A stretch of 64,000 nt of DNA from assembly GCF_963583255.1 (NCBI RefSeq), contig NC_084817.1, positions 7,694,121 through 7,758,120 of the forward strand. Reading direction: 5' to 3'. The DNA comes from Pyrus communis. Lineage: Eukaryota > Streptophyta > Magnoliopsida > Rosales > Rosaceae. The stretch's first letter is position 1. Every line of letters begins with the position of its first letter. The notes under the pieces were generated by a model that saw nothing but the letters and a program-made list of their open reading frames with translations, was not told the DNA's origin and ran no database searches. Positions 47,214 to 58,074 of the stretch are shown piece by piece. The position numbers and the translations under genes are program-made.

Positions 47214-47729
47214 ACTGATTTAGTCCCTGAACTATCACCTCAGTGAAGATTAGATCCCTGAATTATTATTTTGTTAGGTCCCTGAATTATTTTTTCAGTA
47301 AAATAAGTCCTTAAACTCATTAAAAATTGCTAATTTCATCCCTACTATTATATTCAAAACTATTTTATTCAATTTTTCGTCAACTTTAGTCACTTGACAC
47401 ATTTTAGAGTGTAATAGGTAATTTTCTTGCCTATAAGCCCTTAGCATTTTATATACGTTGTGAATTTAACGTCTAATTTAATATCTAAAACTAACCACAT
47501 ACACTATTTCTATATGGAAAATTATCAATCTACCCTTTAATGTGTATCACATGCAAGTAACGTGACTTGAATTGACGGAAAATTGAATATAGTAGCTTTG
47601 AATCTAATATTAGGGATGTAATTTGACAGATTTTTATAATTCAATGATTGATTTTTCTGAAAAAAAAAAAATAATTTAAGGACCTAATTTTTACTCATAT
47701 GATAATTCAAGGACTAAATTGGCAGTTCA
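47214..47729. mobile_element. MITE or MULE-like element with imperfect long inverted ends
   Basis: CTGATTTAGTCCCTGAACTATCA on the left is inverted against TGATAATTCAAGGACTAAATTGGCAG on the right, and the inner regions also mirror each other loosely. No coding. Confidence 0.65.
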
Positions 47730-47973
47730 ACTGCAAAACACTTTATTAATTTTAGAAATAAAGAAAAAAAGAGTTGATGATGTCCAGGCTTCCAGCAGTA
47801 CTATATTTTCAAAGTAGTTAACAATAAGAAATCACCACACAAATGTTTCTAAACGAACTGCATAATACTGCATTTAAACCAAAACAATAAAAGTAGAATC
47901 CTTCCATATGAGAAAAAGCAGAAAAGACCTATTATCTTTCAACACTTCATGAAAAATCTTGCTTATTCAGAAG

Positions 47974-48021
<48 letters not shown>

Positions 48022-48192
48022 CTCTCTTTCACATGTACTCATAGTTCCGATACACTTACATCTAGAGAAAAAACAGAAAACAATTTAAATTACAAGTAGA
48101 ACCTACAAGTCCATAAATCTTCAAACCCAAAATTTCAAAGTACATAGAATTTCAACAAGTTCACCCTCATGCCACTAAACAGAGAAAACCAG
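47730..48192 (+). promoter_or_regulatory. Upstream region of the DUF1677 gene
   Basis: A (TC)n tract at about 47974-48016 and CT-rich sequence lie about 180-220 bp before the start, as is common in plant core promoters and 5' UTRs. No clear TATA box. Confidence 0.4.
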
Positions 48193-48744
48193 ATGGGTTC
48201 ATACTCTAAGGCCAACATTGTCCGCAAGCCACTAAGACTCTCAATGGGAAGTCTCCAAAGAACCATATCTGACATCTCAGCTGAACTAAGCAGCAGCATC
48301 AGCAGCAAAGAAGCCATTGACGATGACATTCATGTTCCAACCGTATCTGAGGTTGAGGATGCCAAGTGTGAGTGCTGTGGCCCGTCCGAGGAGTGCATGA
48401 ACGAGTACATAGATCGTGTGCGCAGCCAGTTTTCGGGGAAGTTAATTTGTGGGTTATGTGCTGAAGCTGTGAAGGAAGAGATGGACAAGAATGGAGGCAA
48501 ACGAGAAGCGGCTGTGAATGAGCATATGAGTTCTTGTGAAAAGTTCAATTGGCTTGGTAGGACATACCCCGTTTTGTACCAAGCTGAGGCCATCAGAGAG
48601 ATTTTCCTAAAGAGTTCAAGAATTAGGGCAAAATCTATGAGTCCTAGAGATGAGAGTGTTCGAAAGAGCAATGGGGGTATTGCAAGGAGCTCTAGTTGTA
48701 TTTCCGCAATCAACCGGGAAGAACTAATCAGCCCTAAACCTTAA
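48193..48744 (+). CDS. DUF1677-family protein
   Basis: Single-exon gene, 183 residues from the Met at 48193 (MGSYSKANIVRKPLRLSMGS). The conserved DUF1677 core is CECCGPSEECMNEYIDRVRSQFSGKLICGLCAEAVKEE, with Cys residues in CxCC, C and CxxC arrangements, followed by VNEHMSSCEKF. The Cys/His pattern suggests a metal-binding (zinc) module, which is inference; the family's biochemical role is not established. The N-terminal serine-rich part and the C-terminal basic/serine part look disordered. An in-frame Met at 48169 would add eight residues; 48193 is chosen because relatives begin near this position. No defects seen. Confidence 0.87.
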   Translation: MGSYSKANIVRKPLRLSMGSLQRTISDISAELSSSISSKEAIDDDIHVPTVSEVEDAKCECCGPSEECMNEYIDRVRSQFSGKLICGLCAEAVKEEMDKNGGKREAAVNEHMSSCEKFNWLGRTYPVLYQAEAIREIFLKSSRIRAKSMSPRDESVRKSNGGIARSSSCISAINREELISPKP

Positions 48745-49531
48745 ACTTTAAACTCTAAATTGTAAACCTTTTTAATTTGGAAAGACTTTATTAATTTTTT
48801 CTCTATGTAACACAACCACCATCCCATCATAGTTAGCGTCAAAAGGGGTACTTTCCATTTACAAGAAATGTAACAATCTAATGCTAATCTTACTGTGATT
48901 GATTAGTTTTTTTTATTACAAGCGATACTATAATTCTAAACTACCTTAAGGGAAGAAGGAGGATTTAAACAAGGGATACTGGGTTGAAGATTCTTCAGAA
49001 CAATTCAACACTTGCCTATGTTGTTGATTAGTTAGCCCTAGCACCTAACTAAGTTTGTGCCAAATTTCTATTTCATTTCTTTATACATACTTGGTCTTAT
49101 AGGATTGGCCTATGAAGGAATACATAAACGCCTTGTATAAAATTGAGCTTATACAGTCTCGTTTTTCTTTTGGTGGAAAATACAGTCTTGTTTATTTGAG
49201 CATATATCAAATGCCGGCAACTTTTTTTTTTTAAACAAAACATAATTTTAGTGGGTTAAATTGTAATTGTTAGGAAGAATGGGGTCGAACTCGCACCATG
49301 CATGGTGCATTGACATAACTATGGTAATTGCATTGACATAATTGCTTTCTCCCCTTATTCTACAACTATTCATCACATATTGTAAATAATCTATTTTGTC
49401 AATATTTCGATAGGAATTGTCTTGTGTACCTTTTTTTTTTTTTTTTGAACGCGTCTTGTGTACTTTAACAAACTAAACTTCACAATCACAAACATGTTGG
49501 TGGGAAAGTAAGGTGGTGGCATAGTGTGTTG
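48745..49531. other. Intergenic, no gene
   Basis: 3' region of the DUF1677 gene followed by AT-rich sequence with poly-T runs (49214-49224, 49431-49446). Nothing recognised. Confidence 0.45.
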
Positions 49532-50066
49532 TGTAGAATATTCTCAGAGTGACGCGTCGAAGGCCCATTTCTAATAATACCGATATTGTTCCTAACTTGA
49601 TAATTATCACCTGCACAATCTATCAAGTGTGGGGTTTTTTTCACAAAAAATCTCGGTATTAGTTGGAGTGAGGTTAGGATATTTAAACTTTCTTTTCACA
49701 GAGATAAGGTCGATGTGGGATATTTCAACACGCCCCCTCATGTGGGACCTAATTAGTGGGTCACACATGGAAGATCCACACATCAACAACCACATGGAGC
49801 CAAGGGGACTCACCCTACATGCAGGGCCAAGGGGCCTACCATCATCGTGTGGGGCCAAGGGGACCCACCCATCACATGGCAGTACATGCCCACACTCTAG
49901 CTCTGATACCATATAAAATTATGATAGAGACGGGCCGAAGGCACATTGCCAACAACACCAATATTGTTTTCAACTTGGTAATTACCACATGCACAATCTA
50001 TCAGGTGTGAAATTTTATCACAAAAAATCTCGGTATTAGTTGGAGTGAAGTTAGGATATTTCAACA
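49532..50066 (-). mobile_element. Complete TRIM retrotransposon, 535 bp
   Basis: Two LTRs flank a short non-coding interior. LTR a is 49532-49730. LTR b is 49912-50066 and lost about 45 bp between two GGATATTT repeats. Next to LTR b, GCTCTGATACCA (49900-49911) is the complement of TGGTATCAGAGC, a Met-tRNA primer binding site. Next to LTR a, the pyrimidine-rich CGCCCCCTC is the complement of a polypurine tract. This puts the 5' LTR on the right and transcription on the minus strand. TGTTG flanks both sides (49527-49531 and 50067-50071), a perfect 5-bp TSD. No protein is encoded. The interior has CAAGGGG-type repeats. Confidence 0.85.
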
Positions 50067-50218
50067 TGTTGTTTACGTTTTAGTTGTCCATTCCAATAAC
50101 TTCCCACAATTAAAGATTTTATCGAACGTTAATCTTTTCCATTGATGGGTCATTCTTCACGTCTTTGTTAGCTAGATAGTTTTGTTGGCAGTGTAAGATG
50201 GAGGGGTAGCATACTATG

Positions 50219-50558
50219 GGCTGGTTTGGTATTGCTGTGCTTTGAAAAAAAGCTGCTTCTGCTGTGCTGTGAAAATAAGCAGCTGTGAAATAAAGCAGTA
50301 GAGTGTTTGGTAAACTTTTTTGTAAAAGTGCTTTTGAAAAAAAAAAGCAGTATTATAGTATTTGGTAAACTTTTATGTAAAACAGATGTGAAAAAAAGCC
50401 AGTTTTTCAAAGCTGGGTTTTGCAGCTTCTTGTTTTTGGCTTTTTTTCACCCAAAACTGTGAAAAAAAGCTGAAGCTGAATGTTTACCAAACACAAAAAC
50501 AGCTCACAGCTTTTTTTGATACCAGCTTTTTTCAGAATCACCTCAGTACCAAACCAGT
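50219..50558. mobile_element. MITE, hAT-like, with GGTTTGGTA inverted ends
   Basis: GGCTGGTTTGGTATTGCTGTG on the left and CCTCAGTACCAAACCAGT on the right are inverted; the inside is full of AGCAG/CTGCTT/AGCTGTG motifs. ACTATG occurs on both sides (50213-50218 and 50559-50564), a likely part of the TSD. Confidence 0.72.
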
Positions 50559-50819
50559 ACTATGTTTTATCATCCATGGTTTTTGCATGCATTTACTTCT
50601 TTTTTGGTTTATCAGTATCCGTGCGGTTGGCCATCTTCAAAGACCAAATCACTTCTTTTGTGGGTTTATAAGAGACGTATAAAAAATTTCAGCATGAGTG
50701 TGTCCCCGACGTTATCAATTTAAATGTTATAATATGAGTGTACAATAACATTGTATTTATAATCTTAAATATGGTGTGTGTGTGTGTGTGTATATATATT
50801 AAAAAATAAATACAAAAGC
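50559..50819. other. Intergenic with (GT)n microsatellite
   Basis: No gene. (GT)n/(TA)n at about 50773-50799. Confidence 0.45.
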
Positions 50820-51184
50820 TGTCACATCCCGGTTCAGGCCCCCATCACATCCCGGGCTCGACTCCACCGTAGCACGATATTGTCCGCTTTGGGCCCCAAC
50901 CAGACCCTCACGGTTTTGTTTCTGGGAACTCACACGAGAACTTCCCAGTGGGTCACCAATCCTGGGATTGCTCTCGCGCGAACTCACTTAACTTCAGAGT
51001 TCCGATGGAACCCAAAGTTAGTGAGCTCCCAAAAGGCCTCGTGTTAGGTAGAGATGGGAATATACATATAAGGCTTACAGGATTCACTCCCATGGGCGAT
51101 GTGGAATGTTACAATCCACCCCCCTTAGGGGCCCGACGTCCTCGTCGACACACATCCGGCCAGGGATTGGCTCTGATACCAAAT
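50820..51184 (-). mobile_element. Cassandra TRIM: 3' LTR, polypurine tract, interior and PBS; 5' LTR absent
   Basis: 50820-51113 is a Cassandra-type LTR on the minus strand (plus strand TGTCACATCCCGG ... GATGTGGAATGTTACA). It carries the 5S rRNA-derived promoter block at about 50941-51020. On the minus strand this reads GGATTGGTGACCCACTGGGAAGT and GAGTTCGCGCGAGAGCAATC, close to 5S box C and its surroundings. ATCCACCCCCCTTA (51114-51127) is the complement of a polypurine tract. GGCTCTGATACCAAAT (51169-51184) is the complement of the Met-tRNA primer site. Where the 5' LTR should begin (51185) the sequence starts TGTCCCCAATCGAGG and is not Cassandra. Confidence 0.87.
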
Positions 51185-51957
51185 TGTCCCCAATCGAGGC
51201 ATGATGGCCGTTACATGAAGTTGACGTAGTCATGTGCACTGTGCGGAAGTGAACGTGATATGAAAACACGGATAAATAAAAACTTGCTAACTAATTACAC
51301 TAGACTAACATATCAGTGCGAGTGAAAATGTTTAGAGTAAAGGACACACATAACCAGAGCGTAGGTATCAGAATGTAGTCCAGAAGTTTAATTACTAATT
51401 ATACAGATCATAAAAGAAACGTACACTGGTGAATGTCTGTCAGAATCGCCGTGAAGTCCTCGTGAACCACCAACACGAACTTCTATCTAAAACCTGAATA
51501 GACGTGTCAAAAGCTATTGTATAAACTAATTGTTGATATTACGTATCAGTGTGATGATCATACGAAAAAATATTTATATAAAAATTTTGGTCGATGCACA
51601 GTATGAAAATACACCGCTGAAAATTCAAATTAGTTAGCTCCACAAAAACCACAAACCTATGAAATTCTAAAGACAATGTGCATGGCTCTTGAATTCCTCA
51701 CGGGTGGAAACTTGACTACAAGAAATTAATTACATAACAAATATAATATCAGCTAAGCTTATGAATGTATTTTACATGCATGCATGCAAGAACTCCGGCC
51801 GCCATCTGAACAAAGTGCAACACGAGCCGTAGCTAGCTAACGAACAATTGATGCATGGTGCACTTGTGAATCAATACTTTGATAACAATGGGTGACATTA
51901 TTCAGCCACACAAAATTGATACATTTGTTAACATATTCTTTAATACATGTACAATAA
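51185..51957. other. Gene-free, possibly part of another LTR
   Basis: TGTCCCCAATCGAGGCATGATGGCCG at the PBS edge resembles the start of a different LTR family, but no end or TSD was found. No coding. Confidence 0.4.
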
Positions 51958-52332
51958 GGTTTTTTTTATCGAATGATTCATGAGATTTGCATAACTCCTG
52001 ATTTTGGTTTCTGAGATTTGAAATCAATAGAATTGGTCCATGAGTTTGTTCACCATCAATCATGTTGGTCATTCCGTAAAAAAATCTCCATTAAATAAGG
52101 ATAAAATGACAAAAATACCCTCAGTTTTTTGTCAAATTATGACCTAATGTTTAATAAATTGAGGGTAGTTTTGTCATTTTAATCTTTGTTTAACATAAGT
52201 ATTCACAGAAGGACTAAAATGGTTGATGGTGGATAATCTCAGGGACCACTTGTATTGATTTCAAATCTCAGGGACCAAAATGAGGAGTTATGCAAATTTC
52301 AGTGACCATTTTGGCTAAAAAGCCTTTTCTTT
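51958..52332. mobile_element. Foldback-type MITE with about 120-bp inverted repeats
   Basis: The left arm has ATTTGCATAACTCCTGATTTTGG...GAGATTTGAAATCAATAGAAT...CACCATCAATCATG. The right arm has the inverse (CATCTGATGG-type core, GATTTCAAATCTCAGGGACC, GAGGAGTTATGCAAATTTCAG). No coding. Confidence 0.72.
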
Positions 52333-52514
52333 ATAATCCCGCTTGTACTACTTGTTTGCATAAGATGTAAATTTAATGTGGCTGTATGTATGCATGTTTT
52401 GTTTGTGTGTATGTGAAATATAGAGATTAGCTCAATGATATAACAATAAAACTATTTGAACGCAAAACAGTTCACACATTTAATGACACAATCTCATAGA
52501 AGTGGGCACTATAA

Positions 52515-54022
52515 TTGTACAAAGGCATTGTTGACCAAGAATCTGGGGGTATTGATCTTTCTTTAACTGAACCAGCTACGTATAAATCTGCAATCAAAGA
52601 TCTAGTTTGGTTAAATGCAATGAAGGAGGAATTGTATGCCTTGTATAAACAAGGTACATGGAATTTGGTGCCTTTACCATCTAATAAGAAGTGGGATACA
52701 ACTAGACACAAAGGTAGGCTAGTTGCAAAGAGGTTTAGCCAAGAACCTGGATTAGACTATGGGGAAACTTTTAGTCCTGTAGTGAAGCCAACCACAATGA
52801 AATTAGTTATGGCTTGTCAACAAAATTGGATTGGCCTTTGAGGCAACTTGATGTGAAAAATGTTTTTTTTTGCATAATGTTCTCCAAGGAGAAGTATATA
52901 TGGCTCAACCACCAGAGTTTCTGGATCCTAGTTATCCTGCATTGGTATGTAAGATAAATAAATCACTCTATGGGTTAAAGCAAGCCCTTAGGGCTTTGAA
53001 TGAGAGATTCATTGCCTTTCTACCTTCATTAATCTTATTCAAATTCTTCCTTGTTTGTCAAGAAAGTTGGTTCCTCTGTTGTGATTTTGTTGCTCTATGT
53101 AGATGATATTATTATTAAAAAGCAATAGTTTTGAGGTTATCAGACATGTTAAATGCTCTCACTATTAAGTTTGATATTAAGGATTTAGGTCCTTTACATT
53201 TCTTTTCAGGAATTCAAATTACCGAGAATGCAAATAGGGTTTTCTTATTACAAACCAAGTATATCCAGGAATTGTTGCAGAAAACTAAGAGGAGTGATTC
53301 AAAGTCCTATTAAACTCCATGTTTGCCTTATAATAGGCTCTTGAAGGATGACGGACAACCTTACAACAATCCAAGTTTATATAGAAGTGTAATACAAACT
53401 CTGCTGTATCTCACCTTCACTAGGCCGGGTACATTTTTTTTTTGTTCATCAGGTGTGTTGATTTATGCAGACACCAATGGTTTTCCATTTTGCTACAATA
53501 ACATGGATCTTGAAATATTTGAAAGGTTGTGCATCTTGGTATGTCATATTCCAGAGGACAGTTAGGGCTCAAAGCATTCAGTGATGCTTATTGGATTGGG
53601 CTCCCACTGACAGAAGATCCACAATTGGTTTGTTTGTATTTTTGGGTTTAATTTCCATATCTTGGTCTTCTAAAAAGCAAGAAACTATTTCTAGGCCCTC
53701 AACTAAGGCTAAATTAGGCTGCATCCAACAATTATTGAGTTTTCTGCAGATTGATGTTGGTTCACCACCTATATTATTTTGTGACATTCTCGCAGCAAGA
53801 GTTTTGTCATTTAATCCAATGCAACATCAATGTACAAAACACATTAAAATAGATGTGCAATTTGTTCGGGGGAGAGTTGCCAAGAAGAAGCTGTTTGTGC
53901 AGTTTTTTTCATCGAGAGAACAATTTGCTGATATACTTACAAAGGGTTTAAATGCTCCCTTGTTTAAGATTCAATGATCCAATCCCGTGCTTGATTTCTC
54001 CAAACAAGAGATTGAGGGGGGA
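52515..54022 (+). pseudogene. Ty1/copia pol remnant (reverse transcriptase and RNase H) with PPT
   Basis: Decayed pol in shifting frames. WLNAMKEELYALYKQGTWNLV and GETFSPVVKPTTMKLVMA start the reverse transcriptase. GEVYMAQPPEF and CKINKSLYGLKQA follow; the YVDDI catalytic motif is at about 53098. IKDLGPLHFFSGIQI and NNPSLYRSVIQTLLYLTFTRPG continue the domain. The RNase H end has DRRSTIGLFVFLG, ISWSSKKQETISRPSTKA, HIKIDVQFVRGRV and EQFADILTKGL. The PPT-like GAGATTGAGGGGGGA ends just before the 3' LTR (54023). Gag, integrase and the 5' LTR are absent, so the element is 5'-truncated. Many stops and frameshifts. Confidence 0.9.
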
Positions 54023-54247
54023 TGTGAGGAGTATAATATTGTGTAAATGAGATCTTGTCACTTGTAATAAGATTAGGTGATTTGTTAGGAAATCTATTAA
54101 TAGTGAGTAATCTCGGTATAAAGGCACTATTAGTAACTTCCTCATTAAGAAACAAATATTAAGTTCTCTTTTTCCCTCTTCTCTCTCTCTACGATCGACT
54201 CTATTCTTCTCTCTATCTTTATGTGCTTCTGAGTGTAATCGTTTACA
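54023..54247 (+). mobile_element. 3' LTR of the copia remnant
   Basis: Starts TGTGAGGAGTATAATATTG immediately after the PPT and ends near AATCGTTTACA. A TATA-like GGTATAAAGGC lies at about 54115. No matching 5' LTR is present in the window. Confidence 0.72.
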
Positions 54248-54551
54248 GAGCAAAGGCTTCGAAGGACATTCTCTGATGTTTTAGTAGAAATAAACAAGTG
54301 TAAACAAGCAATGATTTTATGCTTAATGATTAAGTGAAGCAAATAAAGTGCGAATGCTATAGGCTGAAGGAAGAGGTGCACACCAGGCTATATCAACGAA
54401 GTTGAAGACTCATTTTCAGGTAAATATGGTTTGTGGCCTTTGTTCATGGTTATCAAAAATAATATGACGTGGGCTCCAAATGGTCTGCCATGCAAGAAGT
54501 CATGAGCTTTGACATGGGACTTTTGTCAGAAGTGCAAGCACTAGGCTCAAC
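54248..54551. other. Gene-free spacer before the hAT element
   Basis: No gene. It ends in the hAT target duplication GGCTCAAC (54544-54551). Confidence 0.45.
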
Positions 54552-54854
54552 TAGAGGCGGATGCATTAAGGGGCAGGGGGTTAGCTGACCCCCAAACTTC
54601 AGTGGATGTCCATGGATAACTTGAGTGCTGACCCTTCGAACTTCGGTGAATGTTCATGGATAACTTGGGTGATGCCCTTTTGAAGATTGTAGTTGGCTTC
54701 ATGCATACCCTCCAACTGTAAGAGTGGCTCTTCTTCATATCATTTTTTTTAATAAATATCACTTTGTCAAAACGACATAGTTTTGGACCCTTAGTTTAAT
54801 AAAAAATAAATAAACACCAAGAGCCAAAAAATTAAACGCATGGATGATGAATAT

Positions 54855-55436
54855 TGTGGAGCAAAAAATAATCAAAAAGCGACACGTGGATCTTTGGATA
54901 GAAAAAGGACAAGAATACCCTTGAGGCATATCAGGATTCCTACGCGTGAGCAGCAGGCAATCATCTTTCAATCAAGTCAAAAGTTCCCAAAATACGTATT
55001 TATTCAAAACCTATTTCATCCATCTTCTCCACAAGGTAACCCCCAAAACATTCCTTTTAAATTATGTTAATTGGTTAATTAATGAAATTATTGCCTAATT
55101 AATCCATTAATTACCAATTAAACTATCAATCACAACCACAAAATACACAAGAGGTCGGTCACCTTCTCTCCCAAAAGGACTGGCCATGCATTATATATTT
55201 GACCTCATTTTCTCCTCTAAAAAGCTAGGTCTACACTCTTGCTAAATACTCAAAATTCTCCAAACACTTTTCCCTCAAAATTCTAACTTTGGCATAAGAG
55301 GTTCTTCGGCCAAAGTTCGCCCCCCCCCCCCCAATTCATCGTGGGCGAGTGAGGCTATTGGCCTTGACCTAAGGTGTTATTTGTTTTGTAGGTGCAATTT
55401 TGTCCAAGAACAAGGAGGAAGAAGTTTGCATCCACA
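54855..55436 (+). mobile_element. Solo LTR, 582 bp, in the hAT element (same family as 59632-60208)
   Basis: TGTGGAGC...GCATCCACA with AATAT on both sides (54850-54854, 55437-55441), a perfect TSD. Its sequence is the reverse complement of the LTR at 59632-60208 along its whole length. It contains a long C run (about 55320-55332). Confidence 0.88.
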
Positions 55437-55441
55437 AATAT

Positions 55442-56040
55442 ATTACTCGAGGGATATCACGGTGTGAAGCTCAAATAATCACAAACTTCCATCATTATCA
55501 TGCGGAGCTCTTTGTTGTTATCGTTGATAAGTAACTTGTGGAATTAAATAGTCATTTTGATAAGGTAAATACAAAGTTGCTTCTTTGTTTGGAAAGTTTG
55601 AGCCCGGATGATTCATTCTCAGCTTTTGATAAACAAATTGCGCAATTTTATCCGAATGAATTTACTACTTGTCAACTCTTGGCACTTTAAGATCAACTTG
55701 GGCATTATATTCTTGATATGCGTTCAAGTAGTGAAGTTTCTCAATTGAAAGGAATTGGTAGCCTTGCAAAAAAATGTTGGACACGGGGTTAAATAGAGTA
55801 TATAATCATGTGTATTTGCTAATTACATTGGCTTTGGTTCTACCTGTTGCTACTACTTCAAGGGAAAAAGCTTTTTCTGCTATGAATATTGTGAATACTC
55901 CATTGCAACTGAATGGGATATTAATGGTTGAGTGATAGCATGGTGGTTTATATTGAGAGTAATGTTTTTTCTTCCATTGACAACGAAGCTATAATGCAAC
56001 TTTTTCAAAATATGAAAACGCATCGAGGACTATTGTAAAC
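55442..56040 (+). pseudogene. hAT transposase C-terminal (dimerisation) remnant
   Basis: ELNSHFDKVNTKLLLCLESL, SPDDSFSAFDKQIAQFYPNEF, YILDMRSSSEVSQLKGIGSL, VYLLITLALVLPVATTSREKAFSAMNIV and EAIMQLFQNMKTHRGLL-like pieces match the C-terminal hAT dimerisation domain of TTF/zinc-finger-MYM-type transposases common in plants. Stops and frameshifts are present, and the catalytic core upstream is missing. Confidence 0.85.
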
Positions 56041-56122
56041 TTTTTGTTATTTGTTCTATAAGTTATGAATGATGGAACTATAGTTTAATTTTTAAGGTTA
56101 TTATAAGTCTAACAAATGTTTG

Positions 56123-57290
56123 TGTTTGGGTTAATATTTGAACATTGGGCTTAGATGAAAGAAAGCCCAAGAGTGCCTAATTAAAGGGGACCTGCTCGAA
56201 GCCCAGCATCAAGCCCAAAGGCAAATTGAAGCCTTCTCAGCCAAGATATAAGCCACGTGCTTACCATTAAAATGATAGGTGATGGAGACTAAACTACTAC
56301 CAGCCAAAGAATACTTTCTAGTGGCATTTCAAGTAAAAAGTTGATGACTTACTACCCTCCAAGTGCTTTCGGGCAAGAACAAAGTTATAGCAATCGGGCT
56401 AAATTGCCTATAAAAGGAGGAAGAGACCCTAGAGACAAGGATACTCAATCAATCAAACAAACAAACATACAAACTCTGCTCTCCAGCCAGATTTGCATCC
56501 AAAAACTGAAATCAACCTAGATTCAGTCTTTTTTTAACAACAAGCCATCTCTTGTCCAGTTTAAAGCTCTGCTATCTCCCTTAGTGGCGTAGTATCGATT
56601 CCCTTGTGTAAACTTGTTTACTATCCATCCCTTTTTAGCATACAAACCTCTGTTAATTCAAAGAGAAGTAACTGCAAGAAGTTCAACCTTGCCATACAAG
56701 GTGAAATCTTGCCCGAAGCTCTTTATTTATGTTCTAAATTTGTTGATCTATTACTTAATGCATTCTTCAATTTATATTCAAGTCATATCCACCTATTTTC
56801 CTACTTTGAGAGTCTTATTTGTATATGGATCTGGTTAGTTTAATGGACATGTTATTATTAAAATCAATCAAGAACAAACAAATAACTTAAGGGGATATAG
56901 ACTCCCTTTATTCGATCATATAAGACTATGAACTAAAAGTCCTTGTTTATAAGGCAAGAAAAAGAACTTAATGTGGACTTAACCCATCCATGACAATCCT
57001 TGGATAACAAGAAGTCCGAGTAACTTGGGGCACAAGTAATTGACTAAAAACTCTTGTTCTACATCTGCTATACTGAGATAATAGTGGCATGCCTAGCACT
57101 TAGTTAGTTTTGATTGTGAGCCTCAAGGCCTACACCTAAGGCCCCACAAAGGCACCTCTCAGAACTAACTTTATCCTCTTCTTTAGCACATCAACAAGCA
57201 AAAGCCCAGCTACACATCCAAAGTGCCAATCCCTTAGGGAGTTGTGCTGAGGTCCGAGGATCCTTCTCCAGAGAATTCTTCGCCTGAATA
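56123..57290 (+). mobile_element. Solo LTR, 1168 bp, in the hAT element
   Basis: TGTTTGGGTTAATATTTG ... CGCCTGAATA, with GTTTG on both sides (56118-56122, 57291-57295). The terminal CA has become TA. A TATA box (CCTATAAAAGGAGG, about 56409) is followed by a leader-like region, supporting plus orientation. No coding. Confidence 0.8.
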
Positions 57291-57353
57291 GTTTGTAAAC
57301 TGTTATATGTGACCCTCCGAAATGTTTTTCCTGGATCCGTCACTGGGCTCAAC

Positions 57354-58074
57354 TCGAACAACAACATGTCAATGTCGAAGCTTGGTCGAAGAAATAGATG
57401 TGGTCTATGAATTGATTTCAAGCAATATATGTAACGATTGACACGATGAAGTACACTACTTGGCTTGATGTCAAAATATACATATACATACTTTTGTTGT
57501 ATTATCACTATTTCATTTTATTTGGTCTGACAAAGAGCAAATTCAGAGAGATTGAGAAATCGATCAAGAAGCTGTAAAATGTGATTGCTTCAAGTTTTCA
57601 CTCAATCAACAATGGGTGCAGACTGTGGAGTAATTGAGTTGTTCAATACAAGAGCATTATCTATTACAAACCAGCCACATCAACTACTAACTGAATCAAC
57701 AAAACATAAACTGAATTGATAGCTAAACCTAACTCCACTACTTAACTTTTTTTTTAAAATTTTATTTTTTATAAAACCTCAACCATACGAGGAGAATTTT
57801 ATTGACATCGAAAAAAAAGTTACATCTAGTCAAGGGAGATATAAACCTAACCCCTCATAATACAAGAAAAATGGATAAAAAAAATACATGAAAAAGAATG
57901 AAGGACATAAACTTTACCCTTCTAGAAACACAAACAATTAAAATACAATGAAAAGAGAGAAGACATGAAACCTAACTCTATTGCTTAACTGATTAAGCTA
58001 TGATCAAGTGTTACATATTCCATTTTGTATATAACGTGTGGATGTGGAGTTTCATTCTATGTTAGAAAGGTAAG
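57354..58074. other. Gene-free
   Basis: No recognised coding or repeat family. It ends with GTAAG, the TSD of the next solo LTR. Confidence 0.45.

Larger units (their letters stand above)
54552..57345 (+). mobile_element. hAT transposon remnant with two nested solo LTRs
   Basis: The left end TAGAGGCGGAT and right end ATCCGTCACTG are 11-bp inverted repeats matching CAGNGNCGGAT. GGCTCAAC flanks both sides (54544-54551 and 57346-57353), a perfect 8-bp TSD diagnostic of hAT elements. Inside are a transposase C-terminal remnant (55441-56040) and two later solo LTRs (54855-55436, 56123-57290). Removing those leaves about 1.0 kb, so the hAT element was already internally deleted before or besides these insertions. 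Confidence 0.88.

Noticed and set aside
50820..51113. Possible 5S rRNA gene
   Set aside because: The similarity is confined to an LTR of Cassandra type with TG...CA ends and an adjoining polypurine tract, so it is element-derived.
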